The notes below the pieces were generated by a model. That model ran no database searches. It saw only the letters and a list, made by a program, of their open reading frames with translations, and was not told where the DNA came from. Shown here in pieces: positions 9,990-21,007 of a stretch of 64,000 nt of DNA; the stretch's first letter is position 1; every line of letters begins with the position of its first letter. The translations under genes and the position numbers were made by a program. Source of the stretch: Tilletia caries. Lineage: Eukaryota; Basidiomycota; Exobasidiomycetes; Tilletiales; Tilletiaceae. Where the stretch lies: positions 1,054,001 to 1,118,000 of the forward strand of contig JALUTQ010000026.1 in assembly GCA_032718865.1 (NCBI GenBank). Reading direction: 5' to 3'.

Positions 9990-12524
9990 TCAGAAATGCT
10001 TGAGTCGAATCGTATCATCACCGGTGTGGTCGAAGAGCGATAGCGTGGTCTTATGATCGTTGAAGTCCTCCCATACGCCCGTCTTACGGTCGACCTTGGG
10101 TCGGAACGAGGCGGGCAGAAGCTGTAGACGTCTCGTGGTCGAGTTCTGGCTCAGGTGCGGTGCTTGACCGGACGTCTTGTAGGGCGTGTGGCTCGACTCG
10201 GCATCCACAGAAAACCCGGCCGTGGATTTATGCTGGACGAAATTTCCGACGGCGGGAACGGGGGGCCCGGGCTTGTGGACGACTCGGAAGTGCTGTACGG
10301 TCCTATAGAACGGCATGCGCCAGACGAGATACTCGAGGTGAGGCGGCAGATCGAGCGGGGCGACGAGGAGGCCTTGCTCTACGGGAAGCCGGACGGCACC
10401 TTTGTACTTGATCTGTATTGCTCGAAGTTTGCATTGGGCAAATCGGTTGCAATGCTTGAGAAAGCTGGAAAGGAATTCGACCGAATCTTCTGCGTTGTCA
10501 GGCACCTCGGAGCTCTGACCATGGCCGAGCGCCACTGCCAGCTCGACCAGATTAGGAATGCTTTTGCGCACAAGTAAGCCATCGAAGTTCTGGAGCACAT
10601 CAGCCGTCTTAGCTGCAGCAAGGTCAAGGGCCAGAAAGGTGACGCTCGTGACCGGACCTTCATGGAAATTGAAAAATTCGGTAAGGTCCCACTCTTCGTG
10701 GAAAGTGTTGATGTGAAGTTCCCGGATAGGCGGCCGTTTGTCCAGTATGGTCCGCATGGCTTGCGGCTTGCTTCGAAGCACGCGCAGCGATCGCAGAAAC
10801 TCCGGCTGACTGGCAATCGCAGTCCCTTCGTCGTGTGGATGCAGGCTGAGGGCCTCTACTGCTGTGTGCCTGGCCGCAAAGTCGACAAGAAGCGGGTCCG
10901 GGGGTCTGGGGTAGTCCAGCCAGCAAGACCGGAGCTGGGGCAGCGTGCAAGAATGCCAGAAACAAGAATCGTCGTAGTGGAGGCCTCCATCGGAGAAGAA
11001 ATCAATGTGCACAAGGGAAAGCTGTGGATGACGCTGTATGAATGCGCGCAGACTTTGCAGAACTTGGTCCGAATCTTCGAGGTCGAACACAGAAAATTTG
11101 AGTCGCAAACTTTCCAACTTGGGCCAGTTCACTTCCAGAAAGGCTTTGAAGGGTGGTACGTCGAGCTCGCTTGGCTCCTCAACAGTGAGGTGAAGGCTCC
11201 GAATGCTCTTGGCCATTCTCTGGAGCAGTCGCGGTCCGAGCAGGGGCAACGTCGACTTTGTAATCCAATAAAAGGAGTGAAGTTCGAAATGCCGCAGCGA
11301 GATGGAACCTGCAGCGCCTTGTTTTCGATCGAAGACCAGATTGAGCAGTAGCGAAAGGCCCTCGGACATCCTGATGCCATGGTTTGGGGGAGGAATTGTT
11401 CGCGCCTCGAATGAAGGAGGGAACCCGGAGGACGACCATGGGTCATAGTCGTCGACGATCTGCAACGAGTCCAGCTGCACCGTCATCCGAGGCACCCGCT
11501 TGAGCTGGTCGTAAAGTTCGGAAAGCCTGAGCTGACCAAAAGAAATTTCAAGGAGCGGCGGCTGCTTGACCGTATCGTCTTCGAAGAGTGCCAAGAAGGA
11601 TCCGAAGTGATCGTAGTCGTCCTGGACGATAGCAGGATGGGCCGCTCTGTATTTTTCAGCCGCCCCCTCCAAAAAGTAACGGGCGAAGTAATGAGCGACA
11701 TCATCCCAGATACGAAGGTGCCGCACGTGCTGGACAAGGCCCGGATTTGCCTCGAGGAAATTCTGAGCGCCGCGAATCGTTGTGAGCCGGACATTGAGAT
11801 TTTCGACCAGAAGGGGCAGAACTACCGCCCGGACGAATTTGGAGACTCGCGAGAGTTCGATCAAGTCGATCTTGTCGTACACCAGATGATAATTGACGAT
11901 GGCGAGTAATTCAGCGATTTGGAAGAAGCGTTGTGCTGCGGTCTGGCCTTGGTTTGTACCAGAAGAGTGGTGAGGCAACATGCTCGTTGAGACCGCTGCT
12001 GTCCGTGCGCGCTTTGCTTCCGGCATGTCCACGTCCGAGTCGGCCACCTCTGTGCGACGCGTTGATTTCGAGCCGAGTTGAGGATTGACGACAGCACTCG
12101 CTGAGGCGGATGCGTGGCTGCCCATGCTCGCAGACAACGAATCGACGAACGACAACCGTTGCGCGTGAGCGTCGTCGGCGGCCGACCAGTGCGCAACCGT
12201 ATTGCGGACGGACTCGATCTCCTCGCGAGTGGGACCACAGTGTAAGTCGATGTTGTGGAGCATCTCAGGAGAGATCTGGAAGCAGACTCAGAGCATCGTG
12301 AGTCCAAGTCGAAGGCGAAGCGACGAGGATCACACCCAACTCACTTTTTGCTTGTTCGAGCGAACACTGGCGATGGCCCAAGCTCGAGCTCGAGCTGATG
12401 CTGTGCTTGTCTCCTCGTCTTCTCCGCGCTTGATGCTTCGGGACGTGGCCAGCGCTGCAGCGACCTGGAGCTCAGCATCGGTCAAGGACCAGCCTTGGGG
12501 CGAGGTTGCGCCAGCATCTGCCAT
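9990..12524 (-). CDS. F-box protein, 821 aa
   Basis: Probable substrate adaptor of an SCF ubiquitin ligase. Exon 1 is 12524-12345 (ATG GCA GAT..., 60 codons) and exon 2 is 12275-9990. Donor GTGAGT, acceptor TTCCAG and phase 0 all agree, giving 821 aa. The longer model is preferred over the internal ATG at 12263 because exon 1 is open, well spliced and starts with a good ATG. Around residues 160-210 the reading FFQIAELLAIVNYHLVYDK, DLIELSRVSKFVRAVVLPLL has the spacing of a fungal F-box. It is followed by irregular Leu-rich segments (LVQHVRHLRIWDD, RSL.LTV, KLESLRLKF) as in F-box/LRR proteins. No WD40 or kinase motif is seen. The bound substrate is unknown. Confidence 0.65.
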
Positions 12525-13347
12525 TTGCCACCGTGTTCAAGCGGAAAGCGTGGGAGCGGAGAGATGGAGAGGAACAAGGTGCCACAGGGCAGAGGTGAGG
12601 CTTGATCAAAGCTGTTCCTGCCAGTACAGAGGCCCTTCTGTGCTCGCACCGACCTGAATTGAACTCTCGTCGACGAAGAAGGTGTGAAGAAATTTTCGCG
12701 ATGATGAGGCGATGAGGTCGAGCTGAGATGTCCACCCGCTCGTAAATCTCTCTTCTCTGCTCACTTTCGTTGCCAGAGATATCCTCCCTCCGTGAATGAT
12801 TGCAGCGTCTTTGCGAAGAAGGGAGTGAAAGATGGAAAGAAAGGATGAGGATGTGCATATGTGCAGCTATTTGCATATTACAGAAATCGTTCCGCAGGTC
12901 GCTACCGCGCCAGAGCCCATCTTCCACTCGTGCTCGCGGTCCCAGTCCCAGTCCCAGTCCCAGCAACACCCTTCCTCCGACCCCTCTTCCCCGCAATCCC
13001 AAACGCTTTCGCCAAACCCCCATGCCAGCCCGCGTTTTCTCCCCAGCCTCCTCCCCTCCTCGAATGGAATGCCGGTCGGTCGCTTGTGGCGGCAGAGGAA
13101 AGCCTTGCGGATTGGGCGGAGGAGAGTCATGCGTAATGGATGGGCCTTGACCATGTTCCGATGTTGTGGTTCCGTCGAGAGGTCGACTTCCTTGTGAGAG
13201 ACGGGGGGGAACGACGGGACTTGGTTGAATGCGGTGGTGAACGCGGTCGGTCGCTTCGTAAGTTGCTGAACCAGCCGTCGCGTCTCGAATTCCTCGCGAT
13301 CCAGATGCTCAGGAGCATCTCCCTCCCTAACTCGATCCACACGACGC
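12525..13347. other. intergenic region, no firm gene
   Basis: Upstream region of the F-box gene. It contains a CAGTCC repeat near 12940-12962 (five units of CCCAGT/CAGTCC type) which produces Trp-Asp repeats in the minus-strand frame. That frame is low complexity and I do not call it a gene. Confidence 0.4.
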
Positions 13348-13828
13348 TCACGCGCCCGGCGTTCCTGCCGCTGCTCGATACTCTCTCCGCCTCGTCCCTC
13401 TCCACCGCCGATGCACAAGCTCGGTCGCTTCGTTCTCGCGTCGAAACCAGAAGGGGATGTGAGTCGCGGACGTCGGGACGGGAGCCCTCTCGAGCTCAGC
13501 CCCGCTCTCGGATAGAGGGGTGGACAAGCGGAATTGTCGCTGTTCCTCGCTTCCTCCCTCGCCCTCATTGCCGTCGAAGAGCTCCTGCTCCGACGCCAGC
13601 CAGCGACTCTCGCCCGCCCCGCAGGATGCGCCGAACACTCTCGACGGAGATGCCGGTCGAAGGCCCGACCGAGCTCAGCGGCGGAAAAAGCGGACGTTGG
13701 GGGTTGTATGCGTGCAGCGTCGTGACGCCATGCTGATCCGAGCGAGAGAGGATATTTGCCCGGCGGCCAGAAGGGTTTTGATGATGGGCGCTCAACATCT
13801 GCGCACTACTCGCTGCACTCCGTCCCAT
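13348..13828 (-). CDS. possible small mitochondrial-type gene, RRG9/neugrin-like
   Basis: Weak call. From an ATG at 13828 the minus strand reads a basic N-terminus and then PSTGISVESVRRILRGG, which resembles the helix-turn-helix-like core of Rrg9/neugrin proteins (FxISxExVRRIL). After this the natural-looking continuation (RWLASEQELFDGNEG to a stop at 13348) lies in another frame, so an unrecognised intron or an indel near 13600 is needed. The gene would be divergent from uL22m at 14118. If not RRG9-like, it is an unidentified or non-coding region. Confidence 0.3.
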
Positions 13829-14117
13829 CACGCTGTCGCTGTCCTTGGTCCCAGTTATGTATCACTTGCGCAGAGATGCGCGAGCTCGTCGAGGGTCGAG
13901 GCCATCCCAAATTCTGGGTACAGCGGGAAGAAGTGGCTGGGGGACGTGATCGCGACACCGTGTTGCGGATAGGTCTGTTGAACGGTACTGTGACGGTAAA
14001 GGCTGTCGGTGCTGTGTCGGTATCACTCACCCCTCCCTTCCCTTCAAGCCTGCCCATTTCTTCGCGCTGTACTTCCACCACCACCGACGGGCAAGCCAGC
14101 TTCAACAAGCGAACACC

Positions 14118-15100
14118 ATGATCGTACGGAGAATAGCAACAACAGCAGCGGCAGCAGCAGCATACTCGGCCGCTCTGGAGGGTGGCGCAGTGCGCGTGGC
14201 AGCAGCGAGAACAGCGCCCCTTGTGCCCAGCAGAAGAGCGTGAGTCAGACAGTCCCACCAAATCAACGAAAGGATAGAAGCACGCTCACACTCCTCTCCT
14301 CTTCCTGCAGTCTCTCGAGCTCGGCCGTGACTCTCGGCATCTTCGACGGTCTCGGAAACACCTTCCGCCGGATCGCCCTCGGTGGCCGCCAAGAGCGCGA
14401 AAACCAGCAAAAGCGCTCCGGCCTGCTCCCCGAAGAAGCCAAGCGTCTCGAAGACGACTCCAAGCGCGCCAGCGCCTACGCAGCCACCGCCGCCGACGGG
14501 TCCGCCCTACTCGAAGAACCCGAAGCCCTCGAGGTCTTCACCACCGCCGAAGCGGAGAACACCCGCCAGCGAGAACGCCAAGTGCGCCGCCAGGCCCGCA
14601 AACGCTGGAACGCCCGCGACGCTACCACCGGCGCCGCGCTCGAACACAAGTACTCCACCGCCCAATTCAAGATCTCGCCCCGGAAGCTGAACATGCTCGC
14701 CCACCAGATCGCACAGAAGCCGATCGACCATGCCATCCTCCAGATGGAGTTCTCCCACAAACGCGCCGCGCGACGTGTGAAGAGCACCCTTGCCCTCGCG
14801 CGGGACCACGCCATCGCAAAGGGGATGGACCCCGCCCGGCTCGTCGTCTCTGAGGCATGGGTCGGCAAAGGGATGTACATCGCCCGACCGGATTTCAAGG
14901 GACGCGCGCGGATGGGCATCAAGCATCATCCCTCGGCTCGCATGTCCGTCGTGCTCAGGAACGGACAGACGCATGATGAGAAGGAGAAGTTGACCTTGTT
15001 GCGCTCGGAGAGAAGGTTGAGGTCGATGGGCACTGCGGGTGTCGCGCGTACCGAGCGCCCGATTATCAATGTCCACCAGCGGCCCGGGTGGGCGTGGTGA
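14118..15100 (+). CDS. MRPL22: mitochondrial large ribosomal subunit protein uL22m
   Basis: Component of the mitochondrial ribosome large subunit that lines the peptide exit tunnel. Exons 14118-14239 and 14311-15100 (71 nt intron, GTGAGT to CTGCAG, codon split after two bases) give 303 aa. The ATG at 14118 (context CACCATG) opens an Arg/Ala-rich, acid-free presequence (MIVRRIATTAAAAAAYSAAL), as expected for import into the matrix. The L22 domain starts near residue 160 with FKISPRKLNMLAHQIAQKPI. It includes SHKRAARRVKSTLALARDHA and ends in the conserved strand AWVGKGMYIARPDFKGRARMG with HHPSARMSVVL. A Gln/Arg-rich linker of about 100 residues separates presequence and domain, common in fungal uL22m. 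Divergent from the weak gene at 13348. Confidence 0.9.
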
Positions 15101-15570
15101 TCGCCATCTTCTCTTTCTCCCCTTTCTCCCGCCCTCGTTCTCACACCATTCGTTCAACTCCAAAAAAAAAATGCAGTCCTCGTTCTCACGCAGCTCTATC
15201 TACAATCCACTGGCAGGGTGGAACTTGCGAAGGAAAGAAAGGAAGCTTGAAAGAGAGCAGATTATTGCGTAATGGTACGGTACATCGAGGTTTGGCAGAT
15301 AAGAGGGAAGGAAAGAAAGGCGAATGTCCTGGTTGTATGCATGCGCGTGAAGTTGGGGACGTGGTATGAGTGAAAGGAAAAGGATCGATATGGAAGGCGG
15401 TGGTCCCTTTACTGAGGATGATTCCCGCGGCGAGTTGGGTGCGTATCCGGAATGTGGAATGGACGCCTAGGTCGATCCTGCATACATGCGCATGCGGATC
15501 CCAACCCGCGCTGCCCACTCGCCCTGCGCTGGCCACCTGCGGCTGCGTTTAAGGAGGCGCGGCGCGGCGC
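15101..15570. other. convergent 3' region
   Basis: Between the stops of uL22m (+) and the serine palmitoyltransferase small subunit (-). No gene, RNA or repeat seen. Confidence 0.5.
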
Positions 15571-16087
15571 TCATGAACTGTTGACGAGGGACGACGACGA
15601 GCGCGTGCCGAAGAGGTAGTACGTTGCTCGTTCGGCTGCTACTTGGGAGTGCGTCGGCAGCCGGTAGGCGATGTAGAACGTCACGGCCACGACGACGAGC
15701 GACGTCAGGATGACTAGCACGTATCGAGAAGGAAAGGGAGGGTCAGCATACATCGCGAACTGAAAAGAAGAGTGAAGGTGACTCACGGATCAAAATGACC
15801 TCCCACGGCTCGAGCATGACCAACGCAGTATGCGTCCCAATCGTATAACTCCCCTTCCAAACCGCATCCCGCACAACCCGCACAGGGCCCCGCATATACC
15901 GCGCCCTCCTCTCGCGCTGCCGTTCCTGGTTCACCGCATGGAAGCGCGCTGGGAAGTCGTCTGGTGTTGATGTTGTGGCCGGTGGGGCGGAGGAGGCGGC
16001 TGCGGCGCGGGTGGCTGCGGCGAGGTGGGAGGGGTGGGAGGAGGATTCGGTTGAGACGCGGGCTGGGGGCTGGCGGTCTTGCTGCAT
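15571..16087 (-). CDS. small subunit of serine palmitoyltransferase (ssSPT-like)
   Basis: Activating small subunit of the ER enzyme that condenses serine with palmitoyl-CoA, the first step of sphingolipid synthesis. Exon 1 is 16087-15787 and exon 2 is 15713-15571. The 73 nt intron (GTGAGT, branch GCTGAC, acceptor GCTAG) leaves one base before it, and the join is in frame, giving 147 aa. The diagnostic core is at about residues 75-125: HTALVMLEPWEVILILILTS, compared with TALYMLEPWE in animal ssSPTs, followed by one transmembrane helix (LVVVAVTFYIAYRLP). The N-terminal 70 residues are Ala/Ser/Pro-rich and absent from the 70 aa animal proteins. A second possible acceptor (TTTTCAG at 15760) gives a stop and is rejected. 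Assignment rests on this motif. Confidence 0.7.
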
Positions 16088-16420
16088 TGTGAGTGTGCGC
16101 AGGTGGGAGTGGGAGTGAAGTCTGGCTGGAAGGTGTTCGTGGTCGTGAGGAAGATCGACAGGCGGGAGTTGTATGGAAGCCAGACCCGTTTCACAAAACC
16201 CAGGGAAAGCGGATTCATTGGGAAGAGTACAGTTCTGATATCCTACTGGAAGGCTGGAGGTATGCTTCTCTCTCTCTCTCTCTCTCTCCTCCGCGGAGAA
16301 GGTGCAAGACGGAGACAGTCCAGGGTACAAAAACGATGCTGCGATGCTGGTATTACTCAATCTCGGCACAAGACGACGAACAGGCGTGGATGGATGCAAT
16401 GGGATGCGAGGGCTTGCTCT
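16088..16420. other. spacer with TC microsatellite
   Basis: Promoter region of the ssSPT-like gene (minus strand). It contains a (TC)n run of about 23 nt at 16267-16289. Nothing else is seen. Confidence 0.5.
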
Positions 16421-16895
16421 TCACTTCGAAGGCTTGACGTCGTCCAGCTCAGAAGCCTGAGCGTAGCAGGGCGGTCCAAAGAACAGGCCGAGTGGGAGGA
16501 GCAGAAACCAAGGCAGTCAGCACCTCCTTAACCAACGCGTGTCTGTTCCCTCGACCTGAAAGGAAGAAACTTTTTCTACTCACCAGCTTAATCGCGTCCG
16601 AACCACTGCTCGCCTTCAGAATCACCGCCGGGTTCTCCTCGTCTCCCTTCCGGGTGACCTCCTTCCCGCGCTTCGTGGTGATGCTCGCTTCGTCATCGAC
16701 GACGTCCTTCACCTCTCCCTTGGGGTCTGCGAATCCTCGATGGGAAAGGGAAACCAGGAAATAAACGTCAGAGGTCGATTGATTTCATGAGCCAAGCTGT
16801 GGTAGGAGCTGAGGCTGGAGGCTGTACTCACGACCGCTCCCCCACTTCCAGGAAACCTCGTCGCCTTCCTTGAGATCGTGAGGGTCGGTAGCCAT
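16421..16895 (-). CDS. DUF2945 / hypervirulence-associated TUDOR-domain protein
   Basis: Small single-domain protein of 80 aa from the family Pfam calls DUF2945 or hypervirulence-associated TUDOR; the biochemical role is not established. Exons 16895-16832, 16726-16584 and 16456-16421 join in frame (introns GTGAGT-GCAG and GTGAGT-CTCAG, the latter with branch GTGCTGAC). Residues 8-23 read LKEGDEVSWKWGSGHP, the hallmark start of the domain. It is followed by GEVKDVV, a Lys/Glu-rich middle, NPAVILKASSGSDAIKL and the C-terminal ASELDDVKPSK. The last 11 residues exist only if intron 2 is spliced, and they match the family's usual ending, which supports the model over read-through. Confidence 0.8.
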
Positions 16896-17550
16896 CTTCG
16901 CGTTTCCTTGCGGGTTGGTGTGAGAAAGTGAGAAGAATCGGCGGGAGGCTAGTAGGTATCCTCGGCGGGCGCTGTGCATATGATAGTGGGAGGGGGCAAA
17001 CAGGAGGAGAAGGTCAGCTCAAGGTAGGTCAGCTTTATGTACTCGTCAGGAGAATGTGCTGCAGCCTGCAGGCTAGGGCTAATAAGTCAGCGGTCAGCGG
17101 TCAGCTCCCGACATGATCGACACCCATACGAACTGAGACCAGCAAGCCAAGGATCACAACAACCCTGGATGGGTCAGCACTCAGCACAACCTCGCTCGTT
17201 CTCAAAATTTCCAAGCAGGTCATCGTCGACGTGCGCCAGGAAAAGCAAAGCCGTCGAGTGGTGACCGTATCAAACATCGGGACAAGGGAGAGATCTCGAA
17301 CGGGCGGGGACTGGCTGTGGAACGGGCTCGCTCCCATGGTCAAGTCAGCTCGAAGGTCGAAGGTCATGTCCTCGCTCTCTCCTTGCGAACGTATCCTCCA
17401 GTATTCGCGGTTATCGGTTATCCCAGGTCGCAAGTAGAGAGAGAAACAGGTCCCAGTGGCGAAGAAAGCGAAAGCGAAAGCTCACCGTTCACGCCCCGTG
17501 TCCTCCCAGCAAAACAGAAGACGAAGAAGAAGAAGAAAAAGGAGAAGAAA
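16896..17550. other. divergent promoter region
   Basis: Between the ATGs of the DUF2945 gene (-) and the sirtuin gene (+). It has several GGTCAGC motifs (17008, 17026 and a cluster near 17088-17105). There is an A/G-rich run just before the sirtuin start. No gene seen. Confidence 0.45.
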
Positions 17551-19422
17551 ATGCCCAAGGCCCTCCGAATCTCGATCCCCTCCATCCCCCTCGGCGCCAT
17601 CGTCCCCGCCCTACACCCGTACGCCATCCAAGAAGCAGCCGAGCGCATCGCAGAAGTCCTCACCGCCTCCCGAGCTTCCCAGGGTACAGACGGCCGGCCG
17701 GGGCGGTCGCTCATCTTGACGGGGGCCGGGATTAGTGTCGATTCGGGCATCGCGCCCTATCGGGGACGGGGAGGGCATTACGAGGTTCATAAGTCGTATA
17801 GGCCTATCTATTATGCTGAGGTGAGTGTGGATTACTCAGGACCTTATCCTTTCGGTTGGAGTAGTAGTCAGATGTTGGACTGAAGACGTGCCCCTTCTCT
17901 ATCTTTCGAACAGTTCAGCGCGCTGGATGACGGAGGACATCGAGCCCGACAGCGATACTGGAATCGATCCTTCCTTGGATTCCCTCCTGTGCGGTATGCT
18001 CGGCCCAATCCCGCACACATGGCCATTGCAGCCATGCAGAGGATGGGATATGTCCCGGACTATATCACACAAGTAAGTCAAGGGCTTGGCCTTTTTTTCC
18101 CCGTTCGTAGCCTCTTGTTCGTTACTGAGTCTGGCCAAACCGTTTTCAAGAATGTCGACTCTCTTCATCACTCAGCAACGCCTTCGCCCTCATTAGCGGC
18201 TCAGACCATTCTCGAACTACACGGTAAGCCAAGTACTGTTTGCCCTTGCTCTTGTTCCCAATATTTGAATCTGAAAAAACTTGTCACAAATGCAGGCACT
18301 CTCCAACACGTCGTCTGTATCGCCTCCCCATCCGAGTATACCGCCTCTCTCTCCCCCTCTCGGCCCGATCCACCGCCTATCAGCTCTCGCTTCCGCGAAA
18401 CACTTCTCTCCTACCCACCCCCTCCGCCCCTACCGAACTCGTCCGCCTTCCCCACCGCCCAATCCCTCCACAACCACGCCTCCTCCTCCCAATCTCGAAC
18501 AAACTCCACCCCGCCCGAACCGGTCGAGTACAACACACCCTCCGGCAAATCGGCCTACCCACTCGGCTGCGGTTTCCGAGGATCGCGGGCTGCCTTCCAG
18601 GACGAGCTGGCCAGGCTGAACCCGAAGTGGGAGGAGTATGGGCGGGAGCTGATGTTGGGACGGGCGGAGGCTGCCGTTGCGGCTGCGGCTGCTCATGGGG
18701 AAGCTGGGGAAGATGCGAGGGGAGAGGTGGAGGGGAGGAGGAAGAGACCGAAGATGAACCCGGATGGTGATGTACGTTTTTTTCCGAGCATGAGGGGGGA
18801 GAAGTGAGAAGTGAGAAGAAGGCTGTACTGACATGAATGGTTTGGGATTTCACAGGTCGACCTTGGTGACGGCGTTGACTACACGAATTTCAAGTACCCA
18901 TCGTGTCCGAACTGCGGCGGGGTTCTCAAGCCGTGAGTACTCTCCGGACGTGCTGCTAGTTGAAGGGGTTGCAATCCGCGACCTAACCAATTCCCCAACC
19001 CCCTTTCCAGAGCGGTCATCTTCTTCGGCGAGACAGTCCCGACCCTGCTTAAAGACCGCGCCACCTCCCTCGTCGAACAGTCCTCCTCCATGCTCGTCGT
19101 AGGAAGCAGTCTGGCAACCTACTCCGCCTTCCGCCTCATCAAACAGGCCCTCGACCCTTCTTCTTCCTCCTCCTCTTCGGATGTGGACGCGGCGCGACGG
19201 CAGCGCGAGCTGATGGTCCTCAACATCGGACCTACGCGTGCTGATCCGCTCCTTTCGCTTAAGGCGAAGATGGAGCTGGGTAGTACGGAGGTGCTTACTG
19301 CTGCGGCTAGACTGTTGGCGGGGGGCAGGGAGAAGGAGGATCCGGTGTTGAGGAGCTTGTTGGAAGGTGGTGAGGTGGTCAGGAGAGATGGGAATGCGAG
19401 CTCGAAGGTGGTTAGCAGTTAA
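17551..19422 (+). CDS. SIRT4-like (class II) sirtuin, probably mitochondrial
   Basis: NAD-dependent protein deacylase or ADP-ribosyltransferase. Six exons: 17551-17820, 17914-18072, 18151-18223, 18296-18771, 18856-18932 and 19011-19422. Phases agree throughout and the product is 488 aa. NAD site: LILTGAGISVDSGIAPYRG (about 54-72). Class II feature: RQRYWNRSFLGF and PNPAHMAIAAMQRMGY, close to SIRT4. Catalytic loop: ITQNVDSLHHSA, and the general-base His in LELHG. Zinc site: only CIAS where CxxC is expected, then CPNCGG (about 345). About 140 Pro/Ser-rich and Ala/Glu-rich residues separate the two halves. The Rossmann end has AVIFFGETV, MLVVGSSL and LNIGPTRAD. The N-terminus is short and weakly amphipathic, so import is likely but not certain. 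Converges with the quinone reductase gene (161 bp between stops). Confidence 0.85.
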
Positions 19423-19583
19423 AGCCTGCCACTTGTAGATCCGAGGGATGTAGGGATATAAAGGAACATAGCAAAAGATCATTTCAATCTCACACGGGCT
19501 GTGCCTGCAAGTATCTGGGAAAACTTGAGAATACTTATTGATCGGCGTATTGTACAGTGGAGAAATGCAAGCATAAGTAGCGT

Positions 19584-20719
19584 TCATTCGATGGTAAGAA
19601 TCAGCTTCCCGATGTTACTGTTCGCCTCCATCTCGTCATGAGCCGCCTTGACCTCAGTCCAAGGGTACGTCTTGTGAATGACGAGCTTGTGCTGGCTCTT
19701 CTCGGCATGGATGCACTTGTCCAGCACGCCTTCCTTCAAGAAGGCCTGGACGAGGTTGCTCTGGTACTCGAGCGAGCGGGACCGCAGCATGCTGCCCCGG
19801 ATCGTCAGCCGCTTGCCGAGAATGGCGGAGATGTCGAACTTGTCGGTGAGCTGCGTGCCGCCCATCAGACCTTGCATGGTCATGCGTCCGTCGAGCTTGA
19901 GACTGTCCAGATTGGCGCGGAAGTAGGAAGCGCCCAGGAAATCCATGATCACATCGACACCCTTCCCATCCGTCAGCTTGCGAAGCTCGTCGGCCCAGTT
20001 CCCTTCCTTGTAATTGATGCCGCCGCCATTCGCGCCAACCGACTTGCAGAAGTCGAGCTTCGTCGCCGAGCCTGCGGTCACGTACACTTTGGAGGCACCG
20101 AAGTCCCGAGCGAGTTGGATGGCGGCGAGACCGACGCCGGAGGCTCCTGCGTGGATGAGCACGTCGTCGCCTGGCTGGACGTCGGAGAGGAGGCGCAGGG
20201 CTTGGAAGGCGGTGAACCACGCTTCGGGCACGGAGGCGGCTTCGGCGTGGGAGATGTGGTCGGGCTTGGGTAAGGTCATCCGTGCCTGTGCGACGACGTA
20301 CTCGGCATAGCAGCCTCCGAGGGTCAGACCGAAGACTTCGTCGCCTGCTTTCCAGTGCTGGGAAGAGTTGGGGCCTGCTTCGAAGGCTACGACCTGACCG
20401 GCGAATTCTACGCCCAGCACTTCAGGCGCTCCGGGAGGAAGAGGACTAATTATAATTGACAAGCTCAGAAGTCTTCAGCCCTTTACTCAACTTTCCTACA
20501 TCCACAAGAGACCTGAGCCCCTACTCACTACTTTCCCTCTCGCTGAAGAATGTCCATCCGATTCAGACCAAAGGCTTCGACTCTGACGAGGACGGTGTCC
20601 GATCCTGTCTCGAGCTTCGGAACCGGATAGTTGTCGTCGAGGTAGAGCGCGTCCGAGGGGCCTTTGCCGTCCTTGACGCGAACGGCGCGCATGGTGGAAG
20701 GAATCGAGGCGGAGGCCAT
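19584..20719 (-). CDS. NAD(P)H quinone oxidoreductase, zeta-crystallin/TP53I3-like
   Basis: Medium-chain reductase lacking zinc, expected to reduce quinones with NADPH in the cytosol. Exon 1 is 20719-20529 and exon 2 is 20445-19584. The intron (83 nt, GTGAGT to ATTAG) splits a Tyr codon, and the junction reads LQREGKYPLPPGAPEVLGVE, exactly the family sequence. The product is 350 aa, a normal length. GroES-like half: RVEAFGLNRMDILQ and GDEVFGL...GCYAEYV. Rossmann half: VLIHAGASGVGLAAIQLA (glycine motif), YVTAGSATKLDFCKSVGANG, GKGVDVIMDFLG. The end, KRLTIRGSMLRSRSLEYQ, is typical of the TP53I3 (PIG3) branch. It shares a divergent promoter of 288 bp with the phosphotransferase gene at 21008. Confidence 0.88.
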
Positions 20720-21007
20720 CTTGATTCTTCTCAGGTTCTGTGGCAATGATGGTTTAGGGAGAGATGTCAAATGTCAGAAGATGGTGGTGGCAAAGTTCGA
20801 GGAGGCCCTCTTCAAATTTCAGAAAGCTTCCCTCATGACGACGACGAGCGACACCAGTAAGGTAGAAACATAAGTGAGGAGATCAGAGAGCTATAGAAGG
20901 AGGGAAGGATTCGGTGTGCGCATATTGCTGTCTTCCCTTCACTCGCCGAGCTGAACGCTGAATACTTCTCCTTCCCATCACCAGCTTTATTCCAGCAGTC
21001 TTCTCCG

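Noticed and set aside
10662..11351. 229-codon plus-strand ORF
   Set aside because: Lies wholly antisense to the F-box gene, no family motif, explained by codon bias of the real gene.
12867..13568. 233-codon minus-strand ORF with Trp-Asp repeats
   Set aside because: Repeat arises from a CAGTCC microsatellite, with no start context or conserved part; only the RRG9-like piece in another frame was kept, with low confidence.
14507..15163. 218-codon minus-strand ORF
   Set aside because: Antisense to uL22m with no motif.
16267..16289. (TC)n run as a regulatory element
   Set aside because: Simple microsatellite; nothing supports a function.
19638..20273. 211-codon plus-strand ORF
   Set aside because: Antisense to the quinone oxidoreductase exon 2; Val/Gly/Glu/Leu-rich shadow frame.
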